Assembly: GCA_009733575.1 (NCBI GenBank)
Contig: ML769679.1
Coordinates: forward strand, 19,713-83,712
Source of the DNA: Gymnopus androsaceus JB14
Lineage: Eukaryota > Basidiomycota > Agaricomycetes > Agaricales > Omphalotaceae
DNA length: 64,000 bases
Reading direction: 5' to 3'
This document shows positions 1 through 10,720 of this stretch, in pieces. Numbering within the stretch: position 1 is the stretch's first letter; every line of letters starts with the position of its first letter. Position numbers and translations under genes: made by a program. The notes beneath the pieces were generated by a model. That model was not told the origin of the DNA. It saw only the letters and a list, made by a program, of their open reading frames with translations, and searched no databases.

Positions 1-760
1 GGCATCATGACTTCTGACTTAGGCACAAAGAAACAAATGATGAGGAAAAGAGAAGGAGAAGATATTGAGAACTAGGAGGTATTGACAAGATTGAAGCTAA
101 GGACTATGCTACAGCTACAGCTACTATATATACTACTGTACAAGCCCTAGACCCATAACCCTCTACCCTATACATAAGGTAACAATGCATAAAACTATGA
201 AGTACTGTACCATTTTGATCACTTCATTGGTCACGGGTTACAGGGGCCCCCAGTGAAATGAAATGTCACAGTTTGTCCCATGTCACAGCAGCCAATGACA
301 ATCTTTTTTTTTTTGATTTTTGCGGGCACCCTCTGGGTGCCTGACCCAATTTGGTAAGAAAATTTCATAAAAAATTTGTTTGGTCACAGGTGACAGGTCC
401 CACCAATCCCAAACAAAATCTAAATTCGTTGGGTTGGTCACAGGTCACACCTCCAAATGAAGTGCTCCAAATGTTACAGTACAACAGTATCAACATCTGT
501 AAGTAAGAAGTGATTGTACATACATATCCAGCACTGAATGTAGCATCCTAGCATGAGGTGTGATTGAAGTGATTGAAGGATGATCATATGATCAAGGACT
601 ATGATTAAGGATCAAACAATCATCTAAGATTGTACATGTGTTGATGAACTATAAAGTATGAAACATAAGTAAACAACACAGCCACATGCCTAAACAAGTG
701 CACACTTAAGTAAGGGCCAAGGAAATATAAAGGTAAACAAAGGAAATGATAAGTAATAAT
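1..760. repeat. Dispersed host repeat R1, copy 1
   Basis: Non-coding repeat with a second, disrupted copy at about 16560-17102 plus 22439-22680. The two copies align over the tract with CTACAGCTACA, the ACAACAGTATCAA tract and the GATTGAAGGATGAT tract. This copy carries one insertion (205-479) that copy 2 lacks. It lacks two insertions present in copy 2 (16784-17051 and 17106-22438), so each copy supplies empty sites for the other. No coding potential seen. Confidence 0.75.
205..479. mobile_element. TA-flanked MITE (CTGTACCATT ends)
   Basis: Imperfect terminal inverted repeats: CTGTACCATTTTGATCACTT on the left and the reverse complement of GTGCTCCAAATGTTACAG on the right. TA dinucleotides flank it at 203-204 and 480-481. 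The paralogous sequence at about 16741 reads straight through the TA without the element, so this is a genuine insertion with a TA duplication, as for Tc1/mariner-type elements. The interior has no ORF. A second copy in the opposite orientation lies at 60830-63435, split by nested insertions. Confidence 0.8.
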
Positions 761-1014
761 GTCTATGTGGGAGATAAGATAAGGATGTTCATAACATTTG
801 GGACTGGACCCTCCCTCCCTTCATGTAATTTTTTGGGTCATGTGACTATCAAATGAGGCAACTATGAGACACTGATCGTGATTGCACCTTATTGTGCTGG
901 TCTTTTGCCCTTTGTACATGCTCTACATAACTAATTAGCTTTTGTAAACTCTTTACCTCACTCTGGATACCATATAGCAAATTTGGCTCTATAGATTTAC
1001 CTACTTGTGTTCAA
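761..1014. other. Unassigned AT-rich repeat DNA
   Basis: No gene seen. The right part (about 970-1014) is a weak inverted match to about 2753-2825 and may be the outer edge of the element at 1015-2752. Confidence 0.4.
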
Positions 1015-1309
1015 ACCGCCAAATTCTCACGCCCAAATGTGGATCGATCTTAAGATAAAAGATATGATAAAGGGGAGATAAGGATTATGCCGGACTGCCC
1101 TCCGTCCTCGGCATCTAGCCCGGAGCCGGAGAGATCAAGAAATCGATGCATTGTACAAAATGGTACAAGTCGAAACGGTGTAAAGTAACAGTATAACTAT
1201 CATTAATGTCCGCTTCAAAGGTACCAGGAGTTGGATCTGTAGGAATGTTGACTTTGGAAAGAAGTTGTTGAAGACTGAGAAGGAAAAGGAAACTCATCAA
1301 GTATTTCAA

Positions 1310-2481
1310 CATCAGCAAAACCTGTGCAGCGCTCATAGCACTCATAGCAGCCATAGAAAGGGTACCCTCTGTCCAGAGCTATGGATTGCTATGAAGTGCT
1401 ATGGAATGCTATAAGAGCGACAGAGATCACAAAAATGTCATCTGTCAGAATAACATTCAATACAAAATATATTATTCAGTTGAATTGTTCTCCTGGCTTG
1501 CGAAACCATTGCAAGACTACAGATAATCATTAAAATAATTTATTGACTCATTTGTAGTACTAGCACAATGTAGCAAGACTAGTATAATGATTTCTACATT
1601 AGTACTACTATTGTTACTACTCATGAGTGATGACTGCTGGCAATGCCTGTTAGTAGAATACTTGAAAGAAAGCAGGCACTCACTGTTGGAAGAATCTTAG
1701 AGGGAAAGAAGTTGATGTTACGACGTTGCAATGATGCGTGTCAACTCTTACATAGTGCCCACCGGCACCCACGGAGTTGAATGACAGATGATGAGATGTC
1801 GAAACAAGTTTGACAGTTGGCACGAATATTCAACAACCCCACAGGAGCTCATAGCACCTTATAGCACCTCATAGTTCTGTAGAGAACTATGGCTGCTATG
1901 GTCTGCTATAGCTTGCTAGGGTTTTAAGGTCCAATTCAATTCAGTTTATTTGCTAAATTTTCAATGAATCATGAATTGCACCAGTGCAAGATTTTTTGAA
2001 ACCTGGATGAACTGTAAACTGGCACTGGTTTAAATGGTCCATCAGTGCAATCTTTAGCAGTGCATTTTTCAGTGCAGTTCAATGCAATTCACAATTTAAA
2101 CTGACTTGAACTGGTCATTCTTATATCTAAAGATAGAGTACCTCAGCATAATAATGCCAACCCAGCTGGTAATTGTCCTGTTTATCATGTATATACTATT
2201 GGAAATGTAATTTCAGCATGATAAGAGTGCTCAAAGCTCTGTTTGTATTAATATTAATTTGCACAGATTTAAACTGATGCAAGGCAGTTTAAGTAATTTT
2301 CAAAAATTGAATGCACCATGAACTGGCACTGATTTAAACTGTGCATCAGTGCAGCCTTCAGCGGTGCATTTTGCAGTGCAATCCAATGCAATTCACAGTT
2401 TATTTGCAGTTCATTGAATTGGACCTTAAAACTCTATAGCTTGCTATGGCTGCTATGACCACCACCCAGGTTTTGCTGATG
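1310..2481. mobile_element. CATCAGC-family element, GCTATGG decamer type
   Basis: Starts CATCAGCAAAACCTGTG and ends CACCCAGGTTTTGCTGATG, flanked by AA on both sides (1308-1309 and 2482-2483). Next to both ends are runs of an imperfect 10-bp unit built on GCTATGGNNT, for example 1378-1420, 1848-1918 and 2433-2458. No ORF. A further inverted-repeat element (about 1921-2433) is nested inside. Confidence 0.75.
1921..2433. mobile_element. Nested inverted-repeat element (TTTTAAGGTCCAATTC ends)
   Basis: The terminal sequence TTTTAAGGTCCAATTCAATT at the left is mirrored by GAATTGGACCTTAAAA at the right. The interior is AT-rich with repeated CAGTGCA words and no coding sequence. It splits the GCTATGG decamer tract of the surrounding element. 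Confidence 0.6.
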
Positions 2482-2839
2482 AATGTTGAATTCGTTCAGC
2501 ATGCATGTTGGTATAGGTACAGAGGATGTTCGCTTGCGGGGTGACTTTGACATAGCAGATAAGCGAGTGAGGTGTTGCGTAAGCCTTAGTGAGTGAATGG
2601 AAAGGTGTCGCGTTGACGCAAAGTTCAAAGTAATTTGATTCCGACAGTTTACATCAAATGGGGCGGAGGCTCCGGATTTAGTAATCTTTACTTTCTTATC
2701 ATAGCATTTATCTTATGATCAAGCCGCATTTGGGCGTGAGAATTTGGCGGTTGGGCAAAACTGGATTTACCTCTACACTACATGCCATACAAAATTTGCT
2801 GTAAAACTTTGCAAATTTTACTGGCCCGAAACATCCCTA

Positions 2840-3230
2840 TTCATGAGTATTTAAAGATTTGTTAAAATTTTCCCAATCAGTCCAATATTTGAGTCAAAAA
2901 AAAGGACAGCTGATTCATGCTGTATCAAATGACTTGAAAATTGAGCTGAATTTTGAAGATTCAACACAACTTAAATATACCCCAATATATGAGATATCAC
3001 AGGTCTTTTCATTGCTTCTGAAGGAACAGCAGAAATGTCATATATCAGGATATATTTAAGCTGTGCTGAATCTTCAAAATTCAGCTCAATTTTTGACTCA
3101 TTTGATACAGCATGAATCAGCTGTCCCTTTTTTTGACTCAAATACTGGACTGATTGGGAAAATTTCAACAAAGCTTTCAATACTAATGAATACATAAATT
3201 TCAGTATATGGTTCTATAGTCCCAACATAT
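2840..3230. repeat. Foldback repeat F2, partial copy
   Basis: A nearly perfect palindrome: the left half (CCCAATCAGTCCAATATTTG, GGACAGCTGATTCATGCTG) is repeated in reverse complement in the right half, with a short centre near 3010-3030. Related copies lie at about 8080-8440, 17106-17550 and 22220-22438. Short open frames on both strands simply mirror each other and are not genes. Confidence 0.8.
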
Positions 3231-3248
3231 TTTTGGTCAAGTTATAGG

Positions 3249-3417
3249 TGTAGCCTACACCTATCTTTTGCACTCCAATTTTTTTGAGAGAGGCAATCTG
3301 TCCTAATACAATATGACTATCAAGTTGAAATTCTGTGTGTCCCCAGTTAGCCTTCAAGACAGGCTCAATAATCAAGCTTCTGTCTAATCCCCGCCCGTCA
3401 CTTTCCATGGCCACGAG
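3249..3417. mobile_element. TA-MITE (CACGAG end), left end missing
   Basis: About 170 bp nearly identical to the right three quarters of the complete MITE at 61996-62227, including CCCGTCACTTTCC and the terminal CCACGAG followed by TA. The left terminal repeat is absent, so this is a truncated copy. Confidence 0.65.
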
Positions 3418-3419
3418 TA

Positions 3420-4190
3420 TAACCACATAAAGTTTTCAATTTCTTCAAACTCCACATAGTTATGTACACAGCTGTAAGGTTCAATTAATTTTTTATTAGA
3501 GTGGTAATGCTACATATAAAGTACATGAAATTATCCTTGTGAGAGTGTTTCAACAGTATTAGTACCTGGTAGTACTAAGATTAGTAGGTATTTGACTACT
3601 ATCTTATCTAGATATACCATATATAGGTGTGGGAATACTGACATAGTATTGTACTCCCCTCCAAATGTCCAGAAGAAAAAAATTTTGACCTGCAGTCACT
3701 ATTTTTTCTTTTTCTTGAGCCCCCTTGCTTATAGACATCCTCTGCTATATCTTAGGCCTAAAGCAGTCACCTCTAGGAGGCTGTCATTGTTTTGCAAGAA
3801 TTCTCACTAGAGGGGCCTGTAAAGTGGAAGCAAATTTTTGCAGATACTTTTTATTCCCCAATATATTTTATAGATTAGTCAAATTAAGATTGGACTGGTA
3901 GATACATTTAAATATAGGGGCCAGCTGCTGATAATATATTCTGTTTACAACTTTGTTCACTTTTCTTGATGCTTCAACACGCAATGGAGTCAACATATCC
4001 TTTAACTCTCTCTCAAGAGCTGGATGCTGTCAAGGACAATTCTCACAACATACTTTGATGGAAATCTTCAATGTTGCAGAAGTCAAAGGCAATTGGACTA
4101 CATTCTTTCCCTGAATAGGGATGTTTTGCTGCAGCAAAATTTGCCAGTGGCAGAGGCAAAATTTGCCGCAGCAAAACATCCCTAATGAAG
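3420..4190. other. Unassigned region upstream of the helicase relic
   Basis: AT-rich, no protein recognised. A short perfect palindrome built on GGATGTTTTGCTGCAGCAAA lies near 4118-4180. Confidence 0.3.
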
Positions 4191-4224
4191 CTGACCAAAT
4201 TCTTGCACTTTGACTTTGCATACT

Positions 4225-4440
4225 CATATACTTTTCTACTCAGGGTAAGGAAGTTCCCAAGGAGAATCAACTGAGGGGTGCAATCACTTCAATTGAACAT
4301 AACTCATTGGTTATTGCAGCAACAGGGTTTGGAAAGACGCACATGATGGTGTTGTTGATACTGCTGGAGAAATCAAGTTCAAAAAGGATGTTCATCCTGA
4401 TATCACCTTTAAACAGGCTCAATAAAAGTTGGCTTGATTG
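4225..4440 (+). pseudogene. Fragment of a RecQ/DEAD-like helicase (Walker A region)
   Basis: The plus strand encodes a short stretch with a clear P-loop, AATGFGKT (about 4318-4341), preceded by EHNSLVI and followed by hydrophobic residues and ISPLNRL. That is the motif I to motif Ia arrangement of superfamily 2 helicases, notably the RecQ-like proteins common in basidiomycete genomes. Only about 60-70 codons are recognisable. There is no DExH box or C-terminal helicase domain, and downstream sequence passes into the CCTGAGG decamer repeat. It is a relic rather than a working gene. Helicase family assignment is likely; subfamily is inference. Confidence 0.6.
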
Positions 4441-4591
4441 CAGTCTTTGTCCTTCTCTTTGTTGTTCATGGCTTCTGCACAAAAAACCCTGCATAATCAG
4501 CAATCCTGCTGATGTTCATGGATCTTCTGGAGTGAAATTGGTAAATGAGAACTCAAATGGCTGATCTCGAGACTAGGATTTAGGGATAAAC

Positions 4592-4764
4592 CTTGGGTAT
4601 TTGAGGCAACCTGAGTAAACCTAAGTAAACCTGAGTAAACCTGAGCTAACCTGAGGAACCTGAGGTAACCTGAGGTAGCCTAAGGTAGCCTGGGGTAGCC
4701 TGGAAGACCCAAGGTGACCAGGGTAGCCTAGGCTCCCTAGGTCATCATAGGTTTAACCCATTTT
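4592..4764. mobile_element. CATCAGC-family right end, CCTGAGGTAA decamer type
   Basis: A tract of about fifteen imperfect 10-bp units (CCTGAGTAAA, CCTGAGGTAA, CCTAAGGTAG, CCTGGGGTAG) ends in CCCATTTTTGCTGATG. It is the reverse complement of the complete element at 16784-17051. The left terminus is missing. Confidence 0.65.
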
Positions 4765-5210
4765 TGCTGATGAAGGAGATACTACAATCCCATCACATGC
4801 TACCCCAGATGCAAGTTGGCCAAATCCAGAGGCAGCATTGGTTAGAAAGATGAGACAGAAAGAAAAGTTATCATCAATCCTGATGGAGGAAGTGCTAATA
4901 TTGATTGCATTGCAGTGCTAATGCTTCAATCATTCACTTTTTACTTTGTCCAGAGCTTCATCTGCACCTGTTTTTGAGCATAAGTCCCACTCTGGGATTC
5001 AATATCAAGACTTTTGTGCATAGCAAGTAAGACTCAACACCCTCCTACTTGATGATACACTAATTTTTGGCTAAGGCTAAAACTGCATGGAACTGGTAGT
5101 CCTACATTCCATGGTAACATTAATCATGATTATCAAGAACTATAGCAAGCCCAAGCTCAGAGTTAAAGTCCAACAAGAGTCTATTGTACTCAAGGGGTTG
5201 CAGAGTAACA
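4765..5210. other. Unassigned, no gene seen
   Basis: Contains short open frames only and no motif that I recognise. Confidence 0.3.
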
Positions 5211-5212
5211 TC

Positions 5213-5921
5213 AGCAAAAATGCTCTGGGCCCTAGGTTACTAAGGGGGACTAGAAGTTACCTCAGGTATCCTAGGTCTCCTAGGTTGCCCAGTTCATCTA
5301 GGTTTATCCCCTTTTCCTCAGTCTTTTCAGGTAGCCAAGGGTAGCCTATGTCAACCTGAGACAGCCTGAGGTAACCTGAGGGCGTCTATCATAAGTAGTA
5401 GTATGCAAAAAACATCTCAGTTATCTCATTGTTCAACTTTCTTTATACTTAGTCTTATCACTCAATGTGACTCAACTTATACTATTTCATTATTCTTATT
5501 ATTATTACCCTCAAATTTTCTTAGACTCACTTAATGTATTCTTACTAGCTTAATGTTTCATTGGCTTTGATTTACATCTTGGAGCAGCTCACTTAGGTTA
5601 TTTAGACTCAAGTTTAAATGTATTGATCTATAAGTGATATATCATTGTCATAATATCAAGCAAGTGGAATGTCTGCTTTTCATTGCAGAATATCTATATA
5701 TTTAATAACTTGAAACCTCAAGTTATTTAGGCTCTTTAGGTCATATAAAATTAAGCCAAGTCTCAGACTGCCCCAGGTTGCTCATGTTTCCTGAGGTTCA
5801 CCCAGGTTAGCCCTATGGAGTGACTTCAGGGTGCTGTAGAGGGTAGCCTCCATTAACCTGAGTTACCCTGGTAACCCAGGCTGCTCAGGCTACCTCAGGC
5901 CCAGAGCATTTTTGCTGATGT
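5213..5921. mobile_element. CATCAGC-family element, CCTAGGTTACC decamer type
   Basis: Left end CATCAGCAAAAATGCTCTGG and right end GGCCCAGAGCATTTTTGCTGATG are mirror images. Both ends carry imperfect decamers of the CCTAGGT/CCTGAGG type (5225-5385 and 5760-5900) around an AT-rich centre. The flanks AA and TT do not match, so the two ends may belong to a rearranged copy. The right part recurs at about 11930-12077. Confidence 0.6.
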
Positions 5922-7090
5922 TTTTCAAGCAGAATTTTTGATTGATTTCAGTTGGAATATGAGATGAAATAGTTTATTTGCGGGCATTTGCATCTTTATT
6001 TAGTTCTATACACTAATTTTGATTGAAATTGTGTTTAATATAGAGTTGAATTATCTACATAGGTGCAATTTGAAATACTTGATACAATGTCTTAGTGTGC
6101 CTGGCCACTAATTGTTTTTAATTGGTACAGTTGAATACCTCATATGGAATAAGGTTGTATGGAATGGATAATTCTACTGAACAACCCCCTTGGCTCAAGT
6201 CTTATTTAACAACCCAGTTGAGGTCACATATGGTCACACATGGTCACATTGAGGTCACAACATATAACTTTGCCTCAGAACTCAATTTTTTGTGAATGTC
6301 AGAGATTTGCTCTTGGTGCAGTATTCCAATTATTGTAGCCTTTAGGGATCTGCACCATAACTGTAAAGTACAGCATTACAGTGCATTTTCATAGGTAGCC
6401 ATACAACAATCTAAGGTCCTTTCTGTAGTTACAACTTATCTGTCATATTTAGTCATACAGATATGGCAATTTATGGCTGATGATATTAAAATATCTTAGA
6501 TTTAGATACCAATACTGTATCATTTCGATTAAGTGTTCATGGGGTTTTATGCATTACACATTGATTTCAGTTATGTACCTGCTCAATTTCCTTAAATGGA
6601 AGTGCCAGCTCCGCCGGCACGCAAAAAATTACCTCATATGGTAAGTATTTTCGTATTTTTGGCTCTGTTATGTGTTACAAAGTGGAATTTCATGGTGTTC
6701 ATGGTGCCCCATTACATGTTACATGAGCACTTAGTTGAAATGATACAGTATGCAATGGGTAACATTGGGGATATTTTAGTATTTGAGCTGCTAAATCTGA
6801 GTTTAATTCAGCCTTGAGCATTGCCCAAAGTTGGAGTCTTTATATTTCAGATACTGCCACCAGCCCTATTTGGGAATCTGAGCAGTTTGTGTTACAACTT
6901 AAGTAAGGTGAGGCATAAGGTAGTGGCTAACTTTTTTTTCCAAAAAAAAACACACTAAAAAGAATTGAAAAAAATCACACTCAAACATGTGTGACAAAAG
7001 TGTGATGGGGTTTGCCAAACTAGCTTTTGCAAAAATTTCCTTTTTTGGGAGGGTTGTTGCCAGCAAGGGGGTTGTTCAGTAGAATTATCC
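5575..7090. repeat. Segmental repeat block A
   Basis: Very similar to block B, which lies at about 11800-12126 and resumes at 13801-14920 after an unrelated insertion and the assembly gap. Differences are mostly 1-nt indels and substitutions. A 73-codon frame is preserved unchanged in both (6596-6817 and 14427-14648), but it resembles no protein I know and contains hydrophobic filler. Confidence 0.8.
6166..7090. mobile_element. DNA transposon (GGATAATTCTACTGAACAAC ends), copy A
   Basis: About 925 bp bounded by GGATAATTCTACTGAACAAC and its reverse complement GTTGTTCAGTAGAATTATCC. The second copy (14000-14920) has a perfect 9-bp duplication. Here the right flank differs, so this copy is recombined or its neighbour was lost. 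No transposase is recognisable. Confidence 0.7.
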
Positions 7091-8080
7091 AGATTTTTCA
7101 AGCCCAATCAATGGCGATCACTTTTTTTTCACTCTATCTTCACCAAAAACTTTTTTTTATTTTGGAAAATTTTTTCAAATTCATTTTCAGCATACAAAAT
7201 AAAGGTTTTTTAGAGGTTGGTAACATTTTGTCTGTTTTTGCATGACTCTTGTACTATGTGCTTGTGCAATGGACTTCAAAAAAGATAGCCACCGGTGCAC
7301 TCCTTTGCTCGCTATAAGTTTGTAGCACTTGGGCTACATATATATAATTAATTCATTGTTAATAAAAATTGCTATCTATTTTATCACAAGGTGCGCAAGC
7401 TTCGGGCCAGCCTTTGCTTCCCTTCCCTCCCTCCGGGGGGTCCCCCTGAACTGGGAAGTTGTCAGCGGGCACTCTAAAGCCTCCATAACAGGTGCACCCC
7501 AACCCCTAACCCTAACTGTCCAACCTTGAACCTCTAACCCAGTACATTTTGCAACGCTGGACTGGCTCTCTAATGTTAGGGCAGGTGAACCCTAACAAGA
7601 GCTAGCCCATTGTTGCATAAAAAGAAATTAAATTAACAACAGAAAAGGATTCAAACACTTGCAGGCAATGGGAGATGATTACTTTATCAGACCTATAACA
7701 CTGCTACACCATAAGGCTTTGACTACATGCATTGTAATTTGGGTCTAGTGACAAGTGTGCTGGAGAATCATAGAACATGATGGCGCTAAGGGATGACAGC
7801 TGTCAACCCAAAAAGGCAGGAGCTTGTGCAGGCCTACAATTCCATGAGGAAGGGGTCCGGGCCGGGAAATCCCATACCGGGGGTTGGATCCATTGCAAGG
7901 CCCAAATTTTTGGTTTTCATGATATCAGTTTTCCGACCCCTTGAGCAGGTGTTAGAGTGTGGTGTGGTGTGGAAGAAAGGAACAAGCATTTTATGTGGCG
8001 ATAATCGGCCAAAGCTCATGAACACCGAATGGCAAATTCATCTTGAAATAACACTAAAATGGACAAATTTCCGCTGAGCA
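7091..8080. other. Unassigned region, no gene seen
   Basis: Contains T-rich runs and a GC-rich tract around 7380-7530. Open frames are short and match nothing known to me. Confidence 0.3.
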
Positions 8081-8440
8081 GAAAATTGACCAGAAATCAG
8101 ATATATCAAGAAATATGTTGGCACTAAAGACATATATACTGAAATTAATGTATTCATGAGTATTTAAAGATTTGTTGAATTTTTCCCAATCAGTCCAATA
8201 TTTGATTCAAAAGAAAGGACAGCTGATTCCTGCTGTATCAAATGACTTGAAAATTGAGCTGAATTTTGATGATTCAACACAACTTAAATATACCCCAATA
8301 TATGGCATTTCTACTGCTCCTTCAGGAGCAATGAAAATGTGCGTGATAGTCAAATGATAGCTCATATTCCTGCTCAGCGGAAGGACCCACCAGATGCATT
8401 TCTGCTGAGCAGAAATATGAGATATCACAAGTCTTTTCAT
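8080..8440. repeat. Foldback repeat F2, partial copy
   Basis: Same family as 2840-3230. It has the CCCAATCAGTCCAATATTTG and GACAGCTGATTCCTGCTG words, the near-palindrome CTGCTCAGCGGAAGG, and the terminal tract CACTAAAATGGACAAATTTC near 8049-8073 corresponding to the complete ends at 17106 and 22438. Confidence 0.7.
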
Positions 8441-8514
8441 CCTATACTTAAAATGAAGACAGGGCGCTTGATTTCAAAGTCCGCTATTTAGCTAATCATT
8501 GGTCAGCTGTTTAA

Positions 8515-8726
8515 GTGCCCCGACCAGCGGAGCATGTGGCACCAACAAGTATTCTCACCTGCCAGACTAGCTCCAAAAAAGGAAAGTCCAATCATTCTCA
8601 AAGTGCCATCATTCGGCAACTTCAGCTTTGTTCTCTCCAGAGTCTCCAGAGTTCTCCAGAGCTCTCTGGAGACTTATTCAATTCTCTGGATGCTCAAGCA
8701 GCTCCAGCGAAAATACAGGTTTTGCT
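8515..8726. mobile_element. CATCAGC-family right end, CTCCAGAG decamer type
   Basis: Tract of CTCCAGAGTCTCCAGAGTT-like repeats followed by CAGGTTTTGCTGATG. No left terminus was found nearby, so this is a truncated copy. Confidence 0.5.
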
Positions 8727-9150
8727 GATGGAGTACTACTGGATTGTATCATACATTACATAATTATTATGATATACTGTATGATTATGACCTAAAGTGC
8801 CTGGGTTTTATGTGTTACGGTGAGAACTTCAAAAAGTAGAGATGGGCACGAATAGTGAATATTCATGAGTATTTATGAGTATTTAGCCATTTGTTACTCG
8901 CGAATAATTAGTCACAAGTGATGAATATATTTGTTACACAGGTACTTACTTGAGTATAAATAGCCATTTTGATGTCACAAATATTCATGGTACTTTATTC
9001 ATGAATATTCGCGAATATTCACCAATATCACATGCTTGTTAGCACGAGCATGTGAGGTATTCATTACTTAAGCAAACATTCAATATATAACTTAATTCAG
9101 CTATGTTTGAATATGTATATAATGTTATTGACATGAAACTGTAATAAAAT

Positions 9151-9210
9151 CTGTGTGACTTAGTGGTTATGGGCGCCGACTCTGGATTAAGGTCAGGCCT
9201 TCCTGCGATA
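9151..9210 (+). repeat. tRNA-like (SINE-type) sequence, 5' half
   Basis: Contains an A-box-like GACTTAGTGGTTATGG. It continues beyond the transposon insertion at 10675-10720, which has the B-box-like GAGTTCAATTCTC. The halves rejoin at the TA target. A stem GGTCAG/CTGACC spans the junction. Likely a tRNA-derived SINE or tRNA pseudogene rather than a working tRNA, because the acceptor stem does not pair well. Confidence 0.55.
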
Positions 9211-10672
9211 CAGTGGCTGCCAAAATTGATGTCACCCCCCAAAAAAGGAGAGGTCAAAGCAGCGCGCGCTTAAACGGTTGCTCCTCATCGCTCCTTGCGC
9301 AATTCACAAAATATGTACATTATTTTACTATAAAGTACACTATAAAATACTATACAGTTGTTATTATTGTTTTACAACAAGAAATGAGCGTTTTGTGACA
9401 ACAAACAACCCGAAACACTACAAAAAAACATGCACCCACTAATATTTGGTCCAGCTACCTTTAGCCTCTCGGAGAGCAATAAGACGGCGAGGGAAAGAAT
9501 TGTAGGTGTGGAGAACATAGCTGTTGAAGTCCTCCGAGAACCAGATGGCTCGAAGGGCCTCAAACAGCTCATCCGAAGTCTCGGGACGAGGGACAACTTG
9601 GCGGACACGGTTGTCAAGCTCGCCCATACATTTTCGATAGGCGAGAGATCCGGTGACTGTGCAGGCCACTTCAGGACATTGATATTGTGTTCCTGGAACC
9701 AAGCCTTGGCATGTCGAGATGTATGCTTCGGATCATTGTCTTGTTGGAACAGAATACTGTGATGCGGAACAGCATACATGTCAAGAGTATAAATAAGGCC
9801 CCTGCGGTAAGATGTCCACCAACTGCTCTGCGTTCAGGATACCATCGACGCGTATGAGCTCTCCGACACCCCATGGAGTAATACAGCCCCATAACATTGA
9901 CCTTTCCCTTGTCCTTCCCTTTCCCGGTCCCATGTTTGACCGTTTTCTTCACATTCTGATCAGAAAAAACCCCTTCCCCTCGACGACGACGGCAATACTG
10001 CTTCCCATCAGACCCATGAATGATATATTTTGACTCGTCGGAAAAGATGAGATGAGCTTCGCGGAATATTTCAAAGAGATTCCCAATGAAGATGACTTTG
10101 AGAGAATTCAAGGCGAGCAGTGATATGGCGGGGAAGGAGGAGTGGTTTTTTGCGCATGCGGAAGCCCTCATACCCTGCCAGAGTCAATGTCCTCTGTACA
10201 GTGCGAATTGGAATGGTTGGAAAGAGGAGACGCTGCACATCGGCGCCGTCACAACAATTCCCTGCATCATATTCCCGATTGCGTTTTCGACCTCTTCAAG
10301 AGGAATTCGCTTTGGACGGCCCGTTCTTTTTCCATTCCTATGATAGCAGTCCCCTCCATTCTCCGTTACGTCCCTATAATTTCGCTGTAGAGTCCTTTTA
10401 GAGATCCCTGTGCCACGGAATTCATCCTGCTGCAGGATTTCCTTCCAATCCCAGTTCAAGCCGATCTTTATAGAGAACCAGTGCTTTTCTTTTGGTGGGA
10501 GTGCACTTATCACCCATGAGTATTAGAGATAAAAATATAAAGTGTTTCGACGTGGTTTTACAGTGTAAGAGTAAGGAAAGAAAGCGAAACGACGAAAAAA
10601 TCAACCGTTTAAGCGCGCGCTGCTTTGACCTCTCCTTTTTTGGGGGGTGACATCAATTTTGGGCAGCCACTG
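9211..10672 (-). mobile_element. Tc1/mariner transposon with 70-bp inverted repeats
   Basis: Terminal inverted repeats of 70 and 71 bp, identical apart from one extra C, start CAGTGGCTGCC and are flanked by TA (9209-9210 and 10673-10674). The 1462-bp length, TA duplication and DDE transposase relic place it in the Tc1/mariner superfamily. The near-identity of the ends suggests a fairly recent insertion, yet the transposase is broken. Confidence 0.92.
9430..10513 (-). pseudogene. Tc1/mariner transposase, frameshifted
   Basis: Minus-strand remnants in three or more frames. 10513-10184 gives an N-terminal HTH-like part (SKRTLQRN..., GRPKRI). About 10150-9960 includes the catalytic region with IFSDESKY. 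9779-9600 contains FQQDNDPKHTSR and WPAQSPDLSPIENVW, the classic second and third acidic-residue motifs of the DDE/D domain. The C-terminus then continues in another frame (9660-9439, RALREAKGSW). At least three frame changes are needed to read it as one protein, so this copy cannot make an active enzyme as it stands. Family assignment is secure. Confidence 0.9.
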
Positions 10673-10674
10673 TA

Positions 10675-10720
10675 GCTGACCAGCAGAGTTCAATTCTCAG
10701 TACTGCCACAATTTTGTATC
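10675..10720 (+). repeat. tRNA-like (SINE-type) sequence, 3' half
   Basis: Continuation of 9151-9210 after the transposon. Contains the B-box-like GAGTTCAATTCTC (10686-10698) and a T-rich tail. Confidence 0.5.

Larger units (their letters stand above)
1015..2752. mobile_element. Composite inverted-repeat element with CCGCCAAATTCTCACGCC ends
   Basis: The left end CCGCCAAATTCTCACGCCCA near 1015 is mirrored by its reverse complement near 2728-2752. The interior holds the CATCAGC-type element at 1310-2481, so this is a host element with a nested guest. The sequence on either side of the guest (1115-1307 and 2484-2628) is open on the minus strand, but it resembles no protein I recognise and the frame is not securely continuous across the guest. 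No target duplication could be fixed. Confidence 0.5.

Noticed and set aside
2859..3195. Two small overlapping ORFs on opposite strands with similar proteins
   Set aside because: They are mirror translations of one palindrome (foldback repeat) and recur in other copies.
6596..6817. Conserved 73-codon ORF as a gene
   Set aside because: Present in two copies of a transposon-like block, no recognisable domain, no promoter or splice evidence; reported only as a repeat feature.
7495..7520. Telomere-like CCCTAACCCTAAC
   Set aside because: Only about two units, surrounded by unrelated sequence; too short to call an interstitial telomere.
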